The notes under the pieces are model-generated. The model did no database searches. It had not been told where the DNA came from and saw only the letters and a list, made by a program, of their open reading frames with translations. Positions 5,909-6,198 of a stretch of 6,198 nucleotides of DNA are shown one piece after another; the first letter of the stretch is position 1; each line of letters starts with the position of its first letter. This DNA comes from Candidatus Kapaibacterium sp. (GTDB taxonomy: Bacteria > Bacteroidota > Ignavibacteria > Kapaibacteriales > UBA2268): the NCBI GenBank assembly GCA_030835065.1, contig JAUQWR010000528.1, forward strand, positions 1 through 6,198, written 5' to 3'. The translations under genes were made by a program, and so were the position numbers.

Positions 5909-6198
5909 AATAACATTCAAAATTGATAATGTAACACTTGTATATGATGCCAGTATAATAAGCGTAACACAGTCAGAATTAGCACGTGAATTAGCTGAAT
6001 TTAAGATACATCAGCAAGAAGCACTCCCAGACAAATTCGATCAAGTATTACGTTCCGGAGGTGCTGAATATTTATCGTTATTAATGGCATTCATTTTACG
6101 AGAAGTGAATCCGGACGGTACAATAAGAGATTTTGATAGAATCAGAGCCGAGACAATTATACAACCATTAATAGCCAAAATGCCTGCTACTGAAATTA
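5901..6198 (+). CDS. N-terminal part of an unrecognised small phage protein (3' end outside the window)
   Basis: The frame from the ATG at 5901 stays open to the window edge: 99 full codons plus one base, beginning MDRITFKIDNVTLVYDASII. AAGGA 6 bases upstream and the 8-base overlap with the preceding gene support this start. Residues 4-20 alternate like a beta hairpin. The following part is largely helical: SELARELAEFKIHQQEALPD, then EYLSLLMAFILREVN and IRAETIIQPLIAKMP. The hydrophobic helix around LSLLMAFIL is too short and amphipathic to be a confident membrane segment. The N-terminal hairpin resembles that of the 97-residue protein near the left edge (FD/ID-x-V-x-L-x-x-D-x-S-I), and both proteins switch from hairpin to helices. 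I recognise no family. A tail assembly or connector role is a guess from context. Confidence 0.78.
   Translation, partial: MDRITFKIDNVTLVYDASIISVTQSELARELAEFKIHQQEALPDKFDQVLRSGGAEYLSLLMAFILREVNPDGTIRDFDRIRAETIIQPLIAKMPATEI

Overview
The window is a dense, single-strand block of phage (or prophage) virion genes, most likely part of a tail/baseplate/receptor-binding module. Eight reading frames, all on the + strand, tile almost every base: one is cut by the left edge and one by the right edge. Neighbours overlap by 1-8 bases or are separated by only 3-15 bases, so the whole stretch is probably read as one polycistronic late transcript. I see no RNA gene, convincing promoter, rho-independent terminator, insertion sequence or CRISPR array. 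The DNA is AT-rich. All three standard stop codons are used (TAA, TGA, TAG), which fits the ordinary bacterial code. Several starts have good Shine-Dalgarno sequences (AGGTGA, GGAGG, AAGGA), which argues against a typical Bacteroidota host. The host cannot be named from this sequence.

Layout, left to right: (1) the C-terminal 72 residues of an unrecognised protein; (2) a 97-residue protein with a beta-type N-terminus and a charged helical C-terminus; (3) a 351-residue protein that reads as a single-stranded beta-helix, like a tail spike or receptor-binding protein; (4) a 239-residue Ser/Thr/Gly/Ala-rich protein, possibly a tail tube or other repetitive structural subunit; (5) an 804-residue protein resembling a baseplate-hub/tail-tip protein, with a C-terminal decoration-like beta domain; (6) a 206-residue protein pairing a fibre-type 'GRW' module with an unrelated C-terminal half; (7) a 194-residue unrecognised protein; (8) the first 99 residues of another unrecognised small protein.

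As a set, these look like the parts of a tail tip: a hub, adsorption proteins around it, and small connector or accessory proteins. Function calls are from motif and fold-pattern reading only. The gene boundaries are much firmer than the functions. The most distinctive points are a similar N-terminal motif shared by proteins 2, 3 and 8, two modular fusions (proteins 5 and 6), an in-frame TAA separating genes 4 and 5 by a single codon, a strong intragenic hairpin just inside the hub gene, and an apparent excess of the palindrome TCCGGA.
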